NCBI GenBank assembly: GCA_024280855.1
Contig: JAJRPG010000052.1
Location: forward strand, 1 to 46,017
Source: Planctomycetota bacterium
GTDB taxonomy: Bacteria; Planctomycetota; Phycisphaerae; UBA1845
Direction: 5' to 3'
Length of the DNA stretch: 46,017 nt
A program made the translations under genes and the position numbers. This document shows, one piece after another, positions 9,701 to 17,303 of the stretch. Position 1 is the stretch's first letter; the number at the start of each line of letters is the position of its first letter. The notes beneath the pieces were generated by a model. It was not told the origin of the DNA and searched no databases. It worked only from the letters and a program-made list of their open reading frames with translations.

Positions 9701-10334
9701 GATCGCATTCATCAGGCACGCCGTTACCATCGCAGTCTATACTGGTGGCGACGTTGATGTCGCAGTCGTCGGGTATGCTATTGCCATTGCAATCTGGATC
9801 GCACTCATCCGGTACGGCATTAGTGTTACAATCCGTGCTGGTGCCGGCCGCAAGATCACAAATGTCTTGCACACCATTGACGTTGCAGTCATCGCTTGGC
9901 TCGCACTCGTCCGGTATTCCGTTTGTATTACAATCTAGGCTTGTTCCGGTGGTAATGTCACACTCATCGGGCACACCGTTAGCGTTGCAGTCTGCGCTGT
10001 TTTCGGCATTTACGTCGCAAGTATCTGGAACGCTGTTGTTGTTACAATCTAGGCTAGTCCCAGTGGCAATGTCACATTCGTCTGGTACACTATTGCCGTT
10101 GCAGTCATCGTCTGTATGAAGAAAGACAGATACGTTGTCGTCGTTGCGAATTGCCACGACCAAGTCAATAGTGCCATCGCCATCCAAGTCGCTAATAGCC
10201 AAGGAAAAGGGTTCGTTACCCACACTATGGTTGACTGCTGTGGCGAAGGTTCCGTCGCCATTGCCCAGCAGGATTGAGATATTGAAGTCGTAACGATTCG
10301 TTACGACCAAGTCAAGATCACCATCACCGTTCAA
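6720..10334 (-). CDS. C-terminal part of giant FG-GAP/DCN protein (paralog 2, after frameshift)
   Basis: About 1205 codons, beginning inside the sixth blade of a propeller at MNGDGDLDLVVTN. It has no signal peptide or ribosome site and is the displaced continuation of the reading frame at 10373-15148. It holds the last two blades of propeller 3, eleven DCN repeats, propeller 4 (seven blades), nine DCN repeats, propeller 5 (seven blades), two DCN repeats and a dockerin-like end with EF-hand-like loops (SSDGRVSNADL and DSDNDGDVDLLD). The final ~60 residues are closely similar to the end of paralog 1 (LDYAAYQRSFTGE against LDYAAYQRLFTGE), which confirms the stop. If the frameshift is real this part is not translated as such; if it is a sequencing error it belongs to one ~2809-residue protein spanning 6720-15148. 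Confidence 0.8.
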   Translation of the reverse strand: MNGDGDLDLVVTNRYDFNISILLGNGDGTFATAVNHSVGNEPFSLAISDLDGDGTIDLVVAIRNDDNVSVFLHTDDDCNGNSVPDECDIATGTSLDCNNNSVPDTCDVNAENSADCNANGVPDECDITTGTSLDCNTNGIPDECEPSDDCNVNGVQDICDLAAGTSTDCNTNAVPDECDPDCNGNSIPDDCDINVATSIDCDGNGVPDECDPDCNGNSIPDDCDLTTGTSVDCNSNELPDECDIDSGTSIDCNTNGVPDECDVPVELFDAAVNFATYSSASAAAIADLNGDGSEDLVVVTSGFSIQVFIGNGDGTFNVPVEYAVLRSTYSVAIGDVNGDGALDLAFPGPSYDDVAILLGNGDGTFATAVYYSVGNYPFSIASGDLNGDGVLDFAVTNLDDDNVSVLHGMGDGTFAPAVTYSVGNRPYSVVIGDLDGDCNLDLVVANSSSDNASVLLGTGYGTFKTAVNHVVGYSPISMAIDDLNDDGDLDLAVAFGNGDTVSVSLGKGDGTFAAAVNYAAGYRPRSVAIGDLNGDGALDLAVAKYNDANVSVLFGNSDGTFNTSVNYNTGYGSSSVAIGDLNGNGAFDLIVVHRASSGSSSISVLLHTEGDCNGNGVPDDCDFATGTSLDCNGNNILDDCDIASEFSVDCNSNGVPDECDLIVGTSLDCNANGIPDECEQNNDCNSNSVQDICDIAVGTSQDCNKNKTPDECDLDCNNNNIPDDCDITSGTSLDCNSNRVPDECDLDCNSNGVPDDCDVPAELFDVAVSYGAGDGPFSMSIGDLNADGFLDFAVVNIDDDSISVLLGQGDGTFTQTVNYSVGDGPRDVVIGDLNGDGDFDLIVANFSDYTVSILLGNGDGSFNAAVHYSAGSNPYSLAIGDLNGDSVLDVVVANFHDDFVSVLMGIGDGTFSSKVSYRFSSRSKSVALGDLNGDGVLDVAATVLGGTYVSVLLGKGDGTFPTVEIYSTGTASTVTIGDTNGDNVLDLVMAVSNTSGIVVLEGNGDGTFGMAVNYVVSGGTFRVAIRDLNGDGVIDLAVTTTSRRTVSFLLGNGDGTFADATHYDLGFSPSSLLIEDLDRDGNLDMAVGDLYGDNISIMLHTVGDCNGNGIPDECDIAAWSSLDCNSNSIPDECQGWEGNDFSSDGRVSNADLLALIECAEGPSTAPTIMEAACVSTCLIVFDSDNDGDVDLLDYAAYQRSFTGE
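7027..8062 (-). repeat. seven FG-GAP blades, propeller 5 of paralog 2
   Basis: Seven units between VPAELFDVAVSY and SIMLHTVGDCNGN. Confidence 0.8.
8508..9550 (-). repeat. seven FG-GAP blades, propeller 4 of paralog 2
   Basis: Seven units between VPVELFDAAVNF and SVLLHTEGDCNGN. Confidence 0.8.
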
Positions 10335-11138
10335 ATCGCCGATGTCTAAAGCAAGGGGAGTGTCGCCTACATTTAATTAACCGCATTAGCAAAGGTGCCT
10401 TCACTATTTCCAAGTAAAACTGAGACATTAGAGTCGTCAGCATTCGCCACAGCCATGTCTTGAATGCCATCGCCGTTCAGGTCGTCGATAGACACGGATC
10501 TGGCACCATCGCCTGCACTATATTTGATTGCAATGGCGAAGGTGCCGTCGCCATTTCCATATAGGACTGAGATGTTTTCATCTCTGCCACTTGCGACGGC
10601 CAAGTCGAGGATACTATCGCCATTCAGATCTCTTATAGCAATTGAATTAGGAGATAAACCCGTATTGAAAAATACTGCCTGTTCGAACGTACCATCGCCG
10701 ATGCCCAACAGAACTGAGATGCCTCCGTTGTTACGGTGTGTCACCGACAAGTCGAGGGCGCCGTCGCTGTTTAGATCGCCGATGGCCAGATAATCAGGCA
10801 GGTTACCCGCTACGTAGTTGACCGCGCTAGATAAGGTGCCGTCGCCGTTACCCAGCAATACCGAAATGCCGTCCAGGTCTGATACAGCTAGATCGAGCAC
10901 ACCGTCACCGTTAAGATCGCCGGTAGCTGTTGATAAGGAATAACTTACTGTTGCGTAGTTGACAGCGGCGGCGAACGTGCCGTCACCGTTGCCTGGCAGG
11001 ACTGATACAGTTTTGCTGTTGTCGTTCACCACAACTAGGTCGCGAGCGCCATCACCAGTAAGGTCGGCGATAACAACGAATCTGGGAAAAAAACCTGTAC
11101 TGTAGTTGGTCGCGGAATCAAACAGCTCCGCCGGAACG
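10108..11138 (-). repeat. seven FG-GAP blades, propeller 3 of paralog 2 (frameshifted)
   Basis: Five blades lie in the upstream frame and two in the downstream frame. Repairing the base at 10371-10380 gives seven, as in all other blocks. Confidence 0.8.
10371..10380 (-). other. one-base frameshift splitting paralog 2
   Basis: Reading on the minus strand, the blade should continue as Asn-Tyr-Asn-Val-Gly-Asp, but AAT TAA AT GTA GGC is present where AAT TAT AAT GTA GGC is expected. Restoring one base joins the two frames without gap and completes the seven-blade count of propeller 3. Confidence 0.85.
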
Positions 11139-14100
11139 TCACATTCGTCAGGCATTCCGTTGATGTTGCAGTCTAGGCTTACGCCGACATTGATGTCGCA
11201 TTCGTCCGGCACGTCATTACTGTTGCAATCGAGACTCGTCGCAATTGCAAGATCACAGATGTCCTGAACGCCGTTACTATTACAGTCGTCACTCGGCTCG
11301 CACTCGTCCGGCTCGTCATTATTGTTGCAATCTAGGCTAATCCCGCTCGCGAGATCACAGATGTCCTGAATGCTGTTGCTATTGCAATCATTGATTGGCT
11401 CGCACTCATCCGGAATATCGTTACTGTTGCAGTCCAGACTAAACACGGCAGTAAGATCGCAATCATCTGGTTTACCGTTACCATTGCAGTCTAGGCTCGT
11501 TCCCACGGCAATATCGCAAGCGTCCGGTATACCATTTCCGGTGCAGTCTGGATCACACTCGTCCAGCACTCCGTTACTGTTACAGTCGCCAACAGTATGG
11601 AGCAGGACAGAGACATTATTACTGTTAACATTTGCTATAACCAGATCAAGTGCGCTGTCGCCATTCAGATCGCCAATGGCCACAGAAAAGGGGCCGTCAT
11701 CTGCACCAAGGATGAATGCTGGCGCGAAGGTGCCATCACCAATGCCGAGCAGAACAGAAACATTGTCGTCGTTTAAGTTTGCCACGGCTAGGTCGAGGTT
11801 GCCATCGCCGTTGAGATCGCCAATGGCTGCGGATTCTGGACCATCGCCCACATTATAGTTAACTCTCGCCTTAAAGCTGCCATCACCATTACCTAGCATC
11901 ACAGAAACATTATTGTCAATGAAATGCGCAATAGCTAGATCGAGATAGCCATCGCTATTCAGATCGCCCATAACCAGTGAAATGGGAGCGTCACCTACAA
12001 TGTAGTTGATCGGCGCGGCGAAGGTGCCGTCACCGTTACCCATTAACACCGAAATATTATCATCGACGTTATTCACCAATCCCAAGTCTAGAACGCCGTC
12101 GCCATTTAGATCGCCAATGGCTATGGACCCGGGGCCGTCACCAACATCGTAATTAACGCGCCGAGCAAAAGTACCATTGCCGGTACCCAGCAGAACTGCA
12201 ATGTTGTCGCTACTGTTGTTCGCAACAATGTCAAGGGTGCCATCACCATTCAGATCGCCAATGGCAACATATATGGGAACGCCATTCACTTCGTAGTTGA
12301 CCTCATCCGCGAAAGTTCCATCTCCATTGCCTAGCAGAACAGAGACTCTTGCGATGCTGATACTTGCCACTGCCAGATCAAGCACGCCGTCGCCATTCAG
12401 ATCGCCAATGGCAACGGAAAAATGACGAACACCATCAGCGTAGTTGACTGCTGTTGCGACAGTTCCGTCGCCATTTCCAAGAAGGACTGATATGTTACTG
12501 CCGAAATTATTTGCTACGACTACGTCGAGGTTGCCGTCACTATTTAGATCGCCGGTGGCCACTGACCTGGGATTGAAAACTGTCGCATAGTTGACTGCCA
12601 CATCAAACAAGTTCAATGGCAATTCACATTCATCTGGCACGCCATTCTCATTGCAATCGGTGCTGGTATCGTTGGCAATATCACACTTGTCAGACACGCC
12701 ATTGCTGTTGCAGTCTTGGCTCGATTCGCATTCATCTGGCATGCTGTTGTTGTTGCAATCAAGGCTGGTCCCATTAGCAATATCGCATATGTCCGACACG
12801 AGGTTCCCGTTACAGTCGTCAATCGGCTCGCACTCATCAGGTATACTGTTATTATTGCAGTCTAGACTGGTCCCGGAAGCAATATCAATAAGGTCCGACA
12901 CACTATTATTGTTACAGTCCGGCTCGCACTCGTCTGGCATGCCGTTGTTGTTAATGTCCGCACTCGTCTCGGTGGCAATGTCACAATCATCCGGCACGTC
13001 GTTAGCATTACAGTCCGAACTCGTCCCGCTAGCAATATCGCAGATGTCCTGCACACTGTTACCATTGCAGTCGTTGCTCGATTCGCAATCGTCAGGCAGA
13101 TCGTTATTATTGCAGTCTTGGCTTGTTCCAACGACGATGTCGCATGAGTCAGGCACACTGTTACCGTTACAGTCCTGATCACACTCATCTGGCACACCGT
13201 TGCCGTTACAATCTATGCTTGTCGCAGTGATTATATCGCAATCGTCAGGCACGCTGTTCCCATTGCAATCTAGACTATTCCCGACATTTATATCACACTC
13301 ATCAGGCACGTCGTTGCCGTTGCAATCTAAACTATTACCGACATCAATATCGCAATCGTCAGGCACGACGTTACCGTTACAGTCGTTGTTCGGCTCGCAC
13401 TCGTCCGGTACATCGTTACCGTTACAGTCCGCACTAGCTCCTTCTGTGATGTCGCACTCGTCTAATATACCGTTGTTGTTGCAGTCGCCGTCAGAGCGCA
13501 GAAGAACTGAGAAGTTATTGCTGTTGACATTTGCCACGACGAGGTCGAGGGCGATGTCGCCATTCAAATCACCGATAGCTAGGGATATAGGACTATCGCC
13601 CACGTCAAAGTTAGTCATGGCGGCAAATGAACCGTCGCCATTGCCGGGTAGGACTGAGATGTTGTCACCCGCACTGTTAACTACGACTAAGTCAGGTATG
13701 CCGTCTTCTGTCAAATCGTCGATGGCCAGTGCTCCGGGACTGCTACCCACGCCGTAATTAACCGGCAAGGGGAATGTGCCGTCGCCGTTGCCTAGTAGGA
13801 CTGATATAACGTTACCGGAGTTGTTAGCAGCGGCTAAGTCGAGGACGCTGTCATTGTTCATATCACCGATGGCAACGAAAACGGGGCCACTCCCCACAAA
13901 ATAGCTCACCGCTGGAGAAAAGGTGCCATCGCCGTTACCCAACAGGACAAAAACGCTACCGAAAAAATTGTTGTCCACTGCCAGGTCGAGCGCACCATCA
14001 TTGTTCAAATCGCCCATAGCCACGGACCGAGGCCCCAGCCCAGCGCCGTACTTAACAGATATAGAGAAGGTGCCATCGCCGTTGCCAAGCAGGACTGACA

Positions 14101-15148
14101 CGTTGACATCATCACTGTTCGCGACGGCCAGGTCGAGCGCATTGTCGCCGTCCAGATCACCGATCACCACTGAACTAGGCCCCAGCCCTGTACGGTAACT
14201 TACCTCTGCGGAGAAGTTACCATCGCCGTTGCCCAATAAAACCGAGATATTTTGGCTACTGTAATTCGCCACAGCGAGATCGAGTGCGCCGTCGCCATTC
14301 AAATCACCAATGGCCACTGAAACGGGCGCATTATTAGTATCGAATTTAACCGCTGTACTGAAAGTACCGACGCCGTTTCCCAGCATGACTGAAACGTTGT
14401 TGTCGGCACCATTCGCTACAACCATGTCGAGGAATCCATCACCGTTCAGATCGCCTAGCGCCACGGATTTGGGATCAACCGCATCATAATTTACAGCTAT
14501 GTCAAATAGGCCCGTGGGTTCTTCACAATCGTCAGGTACGCCGTTGGCATTGCAATCGTTATTGACTAGTTCGTCGTTATCAGGCACGCCGTTGGCATTG
14601 CAGTCGCTGCTCTGAGTCCACTCAATCCGCACCAAGCTATTACCGCCCACTGCCGAATCAATGTCAGCTCCCAATCCATTCCATGTGATGGATTGGTAAT
14701 CGGTCGTGGCAAAGCCAGCGCCAAATACTGAGACTGTGTCGATAAGGTCACCTCCGGGTGGATTGAGACCTACAATCGTAAAAGTATGGTTCGTGTAGAA
14801 GCTGGCATCAAACGCCGAGAAGTCCATTTCAAAGAACCCCGCGAACGTATGACCCTGTGGAGTCGGTAAGACTCCGGACGCAACCTCGATTTTCTTACCG
14901 CCAAATATTACTTGGTCCTCGTAGGTACTCGTTCCGCAAAATGAATGCAGCATTCCGTTGTCAAAGCCAGCCCTGGAACCCCAGATCGTTTGCCTGACGC
15001 CCGGCTCCTCGGCAGAACCGATGATGTCGACCAAAGTGCCGCAAGCCACTTGTGCGTTTGCCCTGTCTGGTCCTATCCCAGAAACAGACAAAATCACGAC
15101 AACGGTGATAAGCGTACTTAGCTTGCGGTAGCGGTCTTGGCTGAACAC
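10373..15148 (-). CDS. N-terminal part of giant secreted FG-GAP/DCN protein (paralog 2)
   Basis: The likely start is GTG at 15148: GAAGGGGAA lies just upstream at the same spacing as in paralog 1, and the protein then begins with the matching signal peptide (ending ANAQ|VACGTL). An earlier frame start at 15259 is probably too long. After a ~160-residue domain homologous to paralog 1 come two DCN repeats, propeller 1 (seven blades), about seventeen DCN repeats, propeller 2 (seven blades), nine DCN repeats, then the first five blades of propeller 3 before a stop created by the frameshift at 10371-10380. Unlike paralog 1 it has no discoidin-like domain. It is exported by inference; calcium binding is inferred from the acidic DxNxDG and DCN loops. 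About 1591 residues as read, 2809 if the frame is repaired. Confidence 0.85.
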   Translation of the reverse strand: MFSQDRYRKLSTLITVVVILSVSGIGPDRANAQVACGTLVDIIGSAEEPGVRQTIWGSRAGFDNGMLHSFCGTSTYEDQVIFGGKKIEVASGVLPTPQGHTFAGFFEMDFSAFDASFYTNHTFTIVGLNPPGGDLIDTVSVFGAGFATTDYQSITWNGLGADIDSAVGGNSLVRIEWTQSSDCNANGVPDNDELVNNDCNANGVPDDCEEPTGLFDIAVNYDAVDPKSVALGDLNGDGFLDMVVANGADNNVSVMLGNGVGTFSTAVKFDTNNAPVSVAIGDLNGDGALDLAVANYSSQNISVLLGNGDGNFSAEVSYRTGLGPSSVVIGDLDGDNALDLAVANSDDVNVSVLLGNGDGTFSISVKYGAGLGPRSVAMGDLNNDGALDLAVDNNFFGSVFVLLGNGDGTFSPAVSYFVGSGPVFVAIGDMNNDSVLDLAAANNSGNVISVLLGNGDGTFPLPVNYGVGSSPGALAIDDLTEDGIPDLVVVNSAGDNISVLPGNGDGSFAAMTNFDVGDSPISLAIGDLNGDIALDLVVANVNSNNFSVLLRSDGDCNNNGILDECDITEGASADCNGNDVPDECEPNNDCNGNVVPDDCDIDVGNSLDCNGNDVPDECDINVGNSLDCNGNSVPDDCDIITATSIDCNGNGVPDECDQDCNGNSVPDSCDIVVGTSQDCNNNDLPDDCESSNDCNGNSVQDICDIASGTSSDCNANDVPDDCDIATETSADINNNGMPDECEPDCNNNSVSDLIDIASGTSLDCNNNSIPDECEPIDDCNGNLVSDICDIANGTSLDCNNNSMPDECESSQDCNSNGVSDKCDIANDTSTDCNENGVPDECELPLNLFDVAVNYATVFNPRSVATGDLNSDGNLDVVVANNFGSNISVLLGNGDGTVATAVNYADGVRHFSVAIGDLNGDGVLDLAVASISIARVSVLLGNGDGTFADEVNYEVNGVPIYVAIGDLNGDGTLDIVANNSSDNIAVLLGTGNGTFARRVNYDVGDGPGSIAIGDLNGDGVLDLGLVNNVDDNISVLMGNGDGTFAAPINYIVGDAPISLVMGDLNSDGYLDLAIAHFIDNNVSVMLGNGDGSFKARVNYNVGDGPESAAIGDLNGDGNLDLAVANLNDDNVSVLLGIGDGTFAPAFILGADDGPFSVAIGDLNGDSALDLVIANVNSNNVSVLLHTVGDCNSNGVLDECDPDCTGNGIPDACDIAVGTSLDCNGNGKPDDCDLTAVFSLDCNSNDIPDECEPINDCNSNSIQDICDLASGISLDCNNNDEPDECEPSDDCNSNGVQDICDLAIATSLDCNSNDVPDECDINVGVSLDCNINGMPDECDVPAELFDSATNYSTGFFPRFVVIADLTGDGARDLVVVNDNSKTVSVLPGNGDGTFAAAVNYATVSYSLSTATGDLNGDGVLDLAVSDLDGISVLLGNGDGTLSSAVNYVAGNLPDYLAIGDLNSDGALDLSVTHRNNGGISVLLGIGDGTFEQAVFFNTGLSPNSIAIRDLNGDSILDLAVASGRDENISVLYGNGDGTFAIAIKYSAGDGARSVSIDDLNGDGIQDMAVANADDSNVSVLLGNSEGTFANAVN
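11590..12622 (-). repeat. seven FG-GAP blades, propeller 2 of paralog 2
   Basis: Seven units between LPLNLFDVAVNY and SVLLHTVGDCNSN. Confidence 0.8.
12623..13489 (-). repeat. longest DCN calcium-repeat linker (about 17 repeats)
   Basis: Run of DCNxNxVPDECD units with occasional GTSLD spacers, TSP3-like. One unit has lost its first Cys (DINNNGMPDEC). Confidence 0.75.
13490..14520 (-). repeat. seven FG-GAP blades, propeller 1 of paralog 2
   Basis: Seven units between EPTGLFDIAVNY and SVLLRSDGDCNNN. Confidence 0.8.
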
Positions 15149-15366
15149 AGATTCCCCTTCAATAATTTCAACTGCTGCGTCTGTATCTAATCCCACTGTC
15201 GCCCAAAGAGCTTCGGGCGTCTCGTCGGCGAAAACTCCACCGCGATTTTGAGAGTACATGCTTCAGACCGGCACGCGAGGCCGCCCCAATCCTGACTGGC
15301 GCAATAGCAGGGCGGAGAAAATGAAATTCCTCAACATGAACCCTGCCCCGATCGATCTTTGGAGCA

Positions 15367-15395
15367 ATTGTAGCAATTCGAGGTCGCCAATTCAA
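15367..15395 (-). promoter_or_regulatory. sigma70-like promoter of paralog 2
   Basis: TTGAAT (15390-15395), 17 bp, TACAAT (15367-15372) on the minus strand, about 220 bp before the GTG start. Shares TGGCGA and a central TCGAA with the promoter copies at 586-614 and 6617-6645. Confidence 0.65.
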
Positions 15396-15399
15396 GGGT

Positions 15400-15784
15400 C
15401 TGCAAAGATATTAATCTCTAATCGAACATGTTATCGGCCTATCCCATAGTAACCATGTTGGTTTGATCGCTTGAAATCAGTGATACCGAGCTGCTCAGTA
15501 CGATATAGATAAGCACTAATCAACCTTGCATTGAGCTGGACCATATAACAGCCTGTCCCTCATGGCTGAAGATTGCGACCGCCGCCATGCGACTGCGGCG
15601 AACTAAAATCCCCTTGCGATTATGGAGGCACTCCCACGAAGTAAGTGTCACTACTTAGACACTTTTCAGAGATGCAGGCCTGTTAACAATCATCCAATTA
15701 AACAGCACACACAAATTCGATGCAAGTCAAAAAGTATTTATTAGAACATGAGTACATTACCAGTTGGCAATTCAGTCGTTCCCT
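15400..15784. other. intergenic region
   Basis: No gene is supported. A perfect 7-bp stem (AAGTGTC, 8-nt loop, GACACTT, then TTTTC) at 15643-15664 could be a weak hairpin or terminator on the plus strand. Confidence 0.4.
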
Positions 15785-15897
15785 GTCACTCGCTGACAGC
15801 AATGCCAAAACGTCCATCAAGAATAGACAATAATTCGCATTGTATTCATCGCAACAGTCGGTATACATGAGTGGACAATGAAATTAGGAGTGTATGC

Positions 15898-15914
15898 ATG
15901 TGCCACAACGAGGC
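15898..15914 (+). promoter_or_regulatory. conserved GTGCC/GGCAC hairpin upstream of methyltransferase remnant
   Basis: GTGCC ACAACGA GGCAC. The other module copy has GTGCCA AAGCG TGGCAC at the corresponding place (near 36402-36418), with sequence changes that keep the pairing. A regulatory RNA hairpin or operator is inferred. Confidence 0.4.
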
Positions 15915-15979
15915 ACCACTTTATCATCAAACATAAGACCGGGACCAGCTCGGCACTCATGCGACAAGGAGGTCATGCC

Positions 15980-16246
15980 ATGAAGATTGAGCTACGCCCG
16001 CTATCCAAGATTAAGCCATACGATAACAACCCCCGCACTAACGATGCCGCTGTCAGCGCAGTAGCCGAATCGATCCGGCAGTTCGGATTCCGCCAACCGG
16101 TTGTCGTTGATACTAACGGCGTAATCGCCGTGGGGCATACACGATGAAAAATGGAACTTGACCCGCCCTACTGCGATGTAATCGTGCAGCGGTGGGAACA
16201 GTTCACTGGCCAGAAAGCCAAGCGCAAACATGGTGGCACTGCATAA
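15980..16246 (+). pseudogene. ParB-domain DNA methyltransferase remnant (internal deletion)
   Basis: Start ATG 15980 has AAGGAGG upstream. The first 56 codons match the ParB-like N-terminus of the intact gene at 36482 (MKIELRPLSKIKPYDNNPR through VGHTR). A TGA then follows, and the same frame resumes with the last ~30 codons of the full protein (DPPYCDVIVQRWEQFTGQKA to the stop at 16246). About 360 codons are missing, including the catalytic DPPY and the AdoMet-binding FxGxG region; the DPPY seen here is a chance DAPY-to-DPPY difference in the C-terminal tail. It keeps the canonical ParB glycine (GHTR) that the longer copy has lost. It cannot encode a working methyltransferase. Confidence 0.85.
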
Positions 16247-16292
16247 TATGCATAGTGTTTTAATTGAAAATAGGTTTGGTTCCTTTGCGGAC

Positions 16293-16373
16293 ATGTGCCC
16301 CGCGCGGGGCTGGCTATCGAGCAACTTTTATATACAAGATGGCGTTTTTTGGCGAGTAAGTAAGAATCACTGA
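16293..16373 (+). CDS. conserved 26-residue small ORF between methyltransferase and terS (copy 1)
   Basis: ATG at 16293, stop at 16371-16373. The sequence RGWLSSNFYIQDGVFWRVS is identical in the copy at 37866, and the DNA is almost unchanged over about 65 bp, better conserved than the flanking genes. There is no good ribosome site and no recognised family. It could be a tiny phage gene, but a conserved RNA or packaging (cos/pac-like) site just before terS would explain the DNA-level conservation equally well. Confidence 0.35.
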   Translation: MCPARGWLSSNFYIQDGVFWRVSKNH

Positions 16374-16453
16374 ACTAAAGATGTATATCCCTTTATTTAT
16401 AGTGTTACGATTCAAAATATGACATCAAAAGCCATGGAAGCCAAGTAAGCGAA

Positions 16454-17119
16454 ATGCCCAAAAACCGTACATCCCGTCCCCGTCAAGCTAAGCCCACTGA
16501 TGTAGGATCTTCCATCGATCATGCCGTATTGGCCAAGGCCTATCGTAAGGTCATGGATGGTCAGTCGTTGACAAGGGTTGAACGTGAAGTCCTCAAACGA
16601 CATGAAAAACAAAAAGAAGAGCGACTTCGCTGGCAATATTATCATGCTATCCCACAAAAGCATTGGCGGCAGATGTCCGGTAGGCAGACAAAGGTGATTA
16701 ATGACCAAGCCACTCGCTATGGCATTCCGTTCGGAGGCGCTTCGATTGATTTACCCAACGTAGTCAAAGCTCTACATGATTTCCTGGCTGACAACGCCCA
16801 GCTGTTGGCACGTGAAGCAGATGGCATGCTTGTAGGCGCTAGCAGCCCCGCTCTTGAACGATACCGTGAAGAACGCGAGGCATTAGCAAGGCTCGACCGA
16901 TTGGAGCGTGAAGGGTATCTACTGCCTCGTGACGAAGTTCGTGAAGCACTAGGACGCATAGCTGTTATCCTCCGTGAGGCTAGTGATACATTATTGCGTC
17001 AATTCGGTGACTCAGCTGCCCAGATCATGCATGAAGCGCTCGACGATGCCCATCGCGATATGCAATCCTACTTTGGCCAAGATGAGGATCATGCCACAGA
17101 TGTATCAGACGCGCCGTGA
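16454..17119 (+). CDS. phage terminase small subunit-like protein (copy 1)
   Basis: 221 residues, mostly charged and predicted helical. It is about 88% similar in sequence to the copy at 38027-38686 and sits directly before a terminase large subunit start, overlapping it by ATGTATCAGACG (terL ATG at 17100, this stop at 17117-17119). The role in DNA recognition for packaging is inferred from position and size; I see no diagnostic motif beyond a basic N-terminus and a central segment (QMSGRQTKVINDQATRYGIP) that could be a DNA-binding helix pair. The frame is intact although its partner terL is destroyed, so it is probably not functional in packaging. Confidence 0.6.
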   Translation: MPKNRTSRPRQAKPTDVGSSIDHAVLAKAYRKVMDGQSLTRVEREVLKRHEKQKEERLRWQYYHAIPQKHWRQMSGRQTKVINDQATRYGIPFGGASIDLPNVVKALHDFLADNAQLLAREADGMLVGASSPALERYREEREALARLDRLEREGYLLPRDEVREALGRIAVILREASDTLLRQFGDSAAQIMHEALDDAHRDMQSYFGQDEDHATDVSDAP

Positions 17120-17303
17120 TCTTGAATCGTTCCTAGCTAAGGCTAGGCCTAGACCATTGCGTTCCATGCGCGTCTTTGCAGAAGAAGAGATTGTTATTCC
17201 AGACGGTCCTTATGCAGGTCGTCGATTTAGATGTTCACGTCAGCCATATACTGGCTTGTGGTTCGACCAAGTGGATTCCACTCAATGGTCACGGTGGGGA
17301 TGA
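17100..17303 (+). pseudogene. terminase large subunit (GpA family) 5' fragment
   Basis: The first ~65 codons match the intact TerL at 38667 almost exactly (MYQTRRDLESFLAKARPRP and TGLWFDQVDS). Homology stops abruptly after CAATGGTCACGGTG at 17296, before the Walker A motif, and the frame ends in TGA at 17301-17303. The foreign sequence that follows is a restriction-enzyme gene, so this is a precise recombination or insertion junction. Confidence 0.85.

Larger units (their letters stand above)
15785..17296 (+). repeat. degraded direct copy of the phage methyltransferase-TerS-TerL module
   Basis: Homologous, same orientation, to 36287-38863. The match begins in the untranslated leader (CACTCGCTGACA, then ACGTCCATCAAG) and ends inside terL just after CAATGGTCACGGTG. 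It has lost about 1.08 kb from the methyltransferase gene. Confidence 0.8.

Noticed and set aside
664-15148. Repeats as a possible CRISPR or tandem DNA satellite
   Set aside because: The period is ~147 bp with codon-level variation and a conserved protein pattern; these are protein repeats, not spacers.
15258-15449. Small plus-strand frame divergent to paralog 2
   Set aside because: Overlaps the promoter and leader of paralog 2 and shows no family or ribosome site.
17231-17302. Longer start of the res gene at 17231
   Set aside because: That part is the terL fragment in another frame; res homology starts at 17300.
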